Positions 5,574-7,186 of a stretch of DNA of 7,186 nucleotides are shown here, piece by piece. How positions within the stretch are numbered: position 1 is the stretch's first letter; each line of letters opens with the position of its first letter. The notes below the pieces were generated by a model, which saw only the letters and a program-made list of their open reading frames with translations, did not search any database and was not told the origin of the DNA. A program made the translations under genes and the position numbers. This DNA comes from Haloarculaceae archaeon (GTDB lineage: Archaea > Halobacteriota > Halobacteria > Halobacteriales > Haloarculaceae), in NCBI GenBank assembly GCA_018609945.1, contig JAHENO010000223.1:1-7186 (forward strand). Reading direction: 5' to 3'.

Positions 5574-6835
5574 GCCGACCACTCCCAGTCTTCGACCGCG
5601 ACCGTGGCGCCGGCGTCGTAGCCCTCCCGCCCCTCCGGGACGACGACCCAGCCGTCGGCCAGCGCGACGCTCGAGAGTACTCCTGCGCCGCTTGCTCGCG
5701 TCGGGACAGCGACGGCGGTGTCGTCGTCTCCAGTCTCCTCGTCTTCCCCTCCGTCCCCGTCGGGCGACCGGAGCTGAACGCGAACGAACGTGCGCGTCCC
5801 CGGTTCGCTCGAGACCTTCCGGTCGAGCGTCGCGGTCCGGGTCGGGAACGGCGGGCAGGGCATGTTGCCGACGCGCTTCAGGGCCGGTCGGAGGAACTGG
5901 ACGGCGTTGACGATACAGGCCACCGGGTAGCCCGGGAGCGCCAGGACGGGCGTCCCCTCGACGACCGCGAGCGCGACGGGGTGGCCCGGCTTGAGTGCGA
6001 CCCCGTGGACGAGTATCTCGCCGAGTTCGGTCAGGACCTCCGGGAGGTAGTCCCGCTCGCCGACCGAGGAGCCGCCGGTCGTGACGACCACGTCGTGGTC
6101 GAGGTCGCGTTCGATGGCGTCCCGGAGCGCGGTCGGGTCGTCGGTCACGACGTCGCGGTAGGTGGCCGCCCCACCCCACCGCTCGACGAGCTGGCTGACG
6201 GTCCCCCCGTTCGTCTCGATGACCTCGCCGGGGTCCGGGTCGTCTTGGACGAGTTCTTCCCCGGTCGGAATCACGCTCACCTGCGGGCGGTCGTAGACCT
6301 CGACCTCGGTGGCACCGACGGACTTCAACAGTCCCAGATCCGACGGACGGAGCCGGTGGCCGGGGTCGTAGAGGCGCTGATCCTCCGCGACGTCCTCGCC
6401 GACCGGCGCGACGTTCGCGCCCTCGGCGACCGCGCCGTACACCTCCACGTCACCACCGACCGTCTCCGTGTCCTCGACCATCACGACCGCGTCGGCACCC
6501 TCCGGGAGTTCACTTCCCGTGTGGACGCGCCTGGCAGTGCCCGGCGCCACGCTGTCGGCGTCGTCGTCGAGTTGTCGAACCGCGACCGGCGACCGGTCGC
6601 TCGACCCGAAGGTATCCGCCGCGCGGACCGCGTAGCCGTCCATCGCCGCGCGGGGGTAGTGCGGCACCGGCCGGGGACTCGTGATGGGCGCTGCGACGGT
6701 CCGTCCGTCCGCGTCTCCGAGCGGGACCGGTTCGCTTCGGTCGTGGGGTTCGATGGCCTCCAGGAGTCGCGACCGGGCGGCCTCGACCCGGGTCCGGTCT
6801 TTGAATCCCGCACTCCGGCGGTCTTCTGTGTCCAT
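5570..6835 (-). CDS. moeA: Molybdopterin molybdenumtransferase MoeA, stand-alone paralog
   Basis: A 421-residue MoeA of normal length for the family (about 400-420), without the binding-protein-like tail of its neighbour. Motifs seen are AMDGY (64-68), TGSELPEGADAVVMVE (106-121), PTGEEL (190-195), ETNG (207-210), TTGGSSVGERD (252-262), HGVALKPGHP (277-286) and LPGYPVA (300-306). These cover the usual substrate and metal pocket. The last Lys of the common KPGKP is His here. Domain IV carries an acidic low-complexity loop at about 351-370 (rich in D, G and E), probably a halophilic surface insertion. The ATG at 6833-6835 is preferred: it opens the conserved N-terminal helix, and a T-rich box is centred 26 bp upstream. 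The gene is first in a two-gene operon and overlaps the fused moeA by four bases. Two paralogs may differ in metal (Mo or W) or in step, but the sequence does not show which. Confidence 0.9.
   Translation of the reverse strand: MDTEDRRSAGFKDRTRVEAARSRLLEAIEPHDRSEPVPLGDADGRTVAAPITSPRPVPHYPRAAMDGYAVRAADTFGSSDRSPVAVRQLDDDADSVAPGTARRVHTGSELPEGADAVVMVEDTETVGGDVEVYGAVAEGANVAPVGEDVAEDQRLYDPGHRLRPSDLGLLKSVGATEVEVYDRPQVSVIPTGEELVQDDPDPGEVIETNGGTVSQLVERWGGAATYRDVVTDDPTALRDAIERDLDHDVVVTTGGSSVGERDYLPEVLTELGEILVHGVALKPGHPVALAVVEGTPVLALPGYPVACIVNAVQFLRPALKRVGNMPCPPFPTRTATLDRKVSSEPGTRTFVRVQLRSPDGDGGEDEETGDDDTAVAVPTRASGAGVLSSVALADGWVVVPEGREGYDAGATVAVEDWEWSA
5582..5586 (-). promoter_or_regulatory. Possible Shine-Dalgarno for the fused moeA
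   Basis: GGGAG on the minus strand lies 8 nt before the GTG at 5571-5573, inside the end of the upstream moeA. It supports internal initiation at the GTG of the GTGA overlap rather than at any of the upstream in-frame codons. Confidence 0.4.
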
Positions 6836-6848
6836 ACCCACCGTATGG
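6832..6848. promoter_or_regulatory. Inverted repeat CCATAC-N5-GTATGG over the moeA start codon
   Basis: A perfect 6-bp inverted repeat with a 5-bp spacer includes the ATG of the stand-alone moeA (6833-6835) and extends upstream of it. If the transcript is leaderless this covers the transcription start, so it could be an operator. No regulator is known for it, and a chance occurrence is possible. Confidence 0.3.
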
Positions 6849-6858
6849 GGACGGAGGC

Positions 6859-6863
6859 AAAAA
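6859..6863 (-). promoter_or_regulatory. T-rich TATA-like box for the moeA pair
   Basis: The minus strand has TTTTT within GTGTTTTTGCC, centred 26 bp upstream of the moeA ATG. This is the spacing expected of a leaderless haloarchaeal promoter. It is the only AT-rich run in this part of the divergent region. Confidence 0.45.
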
Positions 6864-6894
6864 CACCCACGACCCCAGAGACCATCCGTCCGTC

Positions 6895-6899
6895 TTATA
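6895..6899 (+). promoter_or_regulatory. TATA box for the MoaD/SAMP-like gene
   Basis: TTATA within GTCTTATACCC is centred about 26 bp upstream of the ATG at 6923. It is the best TATA match in the window and points to a leaderless transcript. Confidence 0.6.
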
Positions 6900-6905
6900 C
6901 CCTTC

Positions 6906-6922
6906 GCCCCGAAAAGAGGGGC
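6906..6922 (+). promoter_or_regulatory. Inverted repeat GCCCC-N7-GGGGC immediately before the MoaD/SAMP-like start
   Basis: A 5-bp stem with the 7-base A-rich loop GAAAAGA ends at the base before the ATG. With the TATA box centred at 6897, transcription should start near the ATG. The element would then be mostly absent from the mRNA and act, if at all, as a DNA site between the TATA box and the start. A chance GC-rich match is quite possible. Confidence 0.25.
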
Positions 6923-7186
6923 ATGGAAATCGAGTTCCGTGCCTTCGCGACGTTCAGGGCGACCGTCGGCCAGAAGACGTTCGTCCGGGAGTACGACGAC
7001 GCCGAGACGGTCGGCGACGTCCTCCGGGCTCTCTCCGAGGAGTACCCCGACCTGGACCTGTTCGACGACGACGGCCAGGTCCCCGAGTTCGTCTCCATCC
7101 TGAAAGACGGACGCGACATCACGCACATCGACGGGCTCGAGACGGAACTGGAGGACGGAGACACGATCAGCCTCTTCCCGCCCGTC
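6923..7186 (+). CDS. MoaD/ThiS-family ubiquitin-like protein, SAMP3-like (3' end outside window)
   Basis: The ATG at 6923 opens 88 codons that run off the window edge: MEIEFRAFATFRATVGQKTF, a middle with DAETVGDVLRALSEEYP, then SILKDGRDITHIDGLETEL and finally DTISLFPPV. This is a beta-grasp protein of the MoaD/small archaeal modifier type. The LFPPV block normally precedes a C-terminal Gly-Gly, so only a few residues (expected about GG) should be missing. MoaD supplies sulfur to molybdopterin synthase after activation by an E1-like enzyme. In Haloferax, related SAMPs are also attached to lysines of target proteins, and SAMP3 is linked to the molybdopterin synthase large subunit MoaE. The sequence resembles, from memory, Haloferax SAMP3 more than SAMP1. 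Its place divergent from the two moeA genes supports a molybdopterin role. The terminal Gly-Gly is not visible, so function as sulfur carrier or modifier is inferred. Confidence 0.82.
   Translation, partial: MEIEFRAFATFRATVGQKTFVREYDDAETVGDVLRALSEEYPDLDLFDDDGQVPEFVSILKDGRDITHIDGLETELEDGDTISLFPPV

Noticed and set aside
4725..5621. Plus-strand open frame of 298 residues antisense to the fused moeA.
   Set aside because: It mirrors the codon pattern of the opposite strand and has no motif or promoter. The intact MoeA motifs on the minus strand explain the region.
5574..6179. N-terminal extension of the fused moeA to an ATG at 6179 (828 residues).
   Set aside because: It is Arg-rich shadow sequence of the stand-alone moeA on the same strand. 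The MoeA fold begins right after the GTG at 5573, which overlaps the paralog's stop.
6906..6922. Transcription attenuator or riboswitch before the SAMP-like gene, such as a Mo-cofactor riboswitch.
   Set aside because: The stem is only 5 bp, and the TATA position implies an essentially leaderless mRNA, leaving no room for an RNA sensor.
1..7186. CRISPR array, insertion sequence, integrase or attachment site, tRNA or rRNA.
   Set aside because: No regularly spaced repeats, transposase or integrase motifs, or tRNA-like cloverleaf were recognised on either strand by eye.

Overview
The window looks like a piece of a haloarchaeal chromosome (class Halobacteria). The evidence is very high GC, strongly acidic predicted proteins rich in Asp and Glu, a Tat-type lipoprotein signal on the secreted binding protein, TATA-like boxes about 26-28 bp upstream of start codons (as expected for leaderless transcripts), and a left-edge gene whose first 36 residues match the N-terminus of the halophilic plant-type 2Fe-2S ferredoxin. 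No tRNA, rRNA, CRISPR array or insertion sequence was seen.

Layout from left to right. At 1-108 (minus) is the start of the ferredoxin gene. At 164-589 (minus) is a Tfx-family DNA-binding regulator. A compact divergent control region at about 590-648 carries a perfect 7-bp inverted repeat around an AT-rich core. At 649-3622 (plus) is a three-gene, overlapping operon for a molybdate/tungstate ABC importer: binding lipoprotein, permease and ATPase. A short convergent gap at 3623-3692 holds a 14-bp palindrome and degenerate repeats of about 31 bp that resemble the 3' end of the next gene. At 3693-5573 (minus) is a MoeA fused to a C-terminal periplasmic-binding-like molybdate domain. At 5570-6835 (minus) is a second MoeA paralog whose stop overlaps the start of the fused one. 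Another divergent control region lies at 6836-6922. At 6923-7186 (plus, cut by the window edge) is a MoaD/SAMP-like beta-grasp protein.

Read together, the window is a molybdenum/tungsten cofactor locus. It covers oxyanion capture and import (wtpABC), metal insertion into molybdopterin (two MoeA paralogs), a ubiquitin-like sulfur carrier or modifier linked to molybdopterin synthase, and a candidate metal-responsive regulator (Tfx). The first Tfx described, in Methanothermobacter, binds DNA at the promoter of the molybdenum formylmethanofuran dehydrogenase operon, so its position beside the importer is functionally suggestive. The individual families are all known. The less ordinary points are the Tfx/importer divergent switch, a substituted likely ligand position in the binding protein, a 48-bp in-frame duplication in the ATPase tail, and the decayed repeats behind the fused moeA. 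I did not find a clearly unprecedented system.
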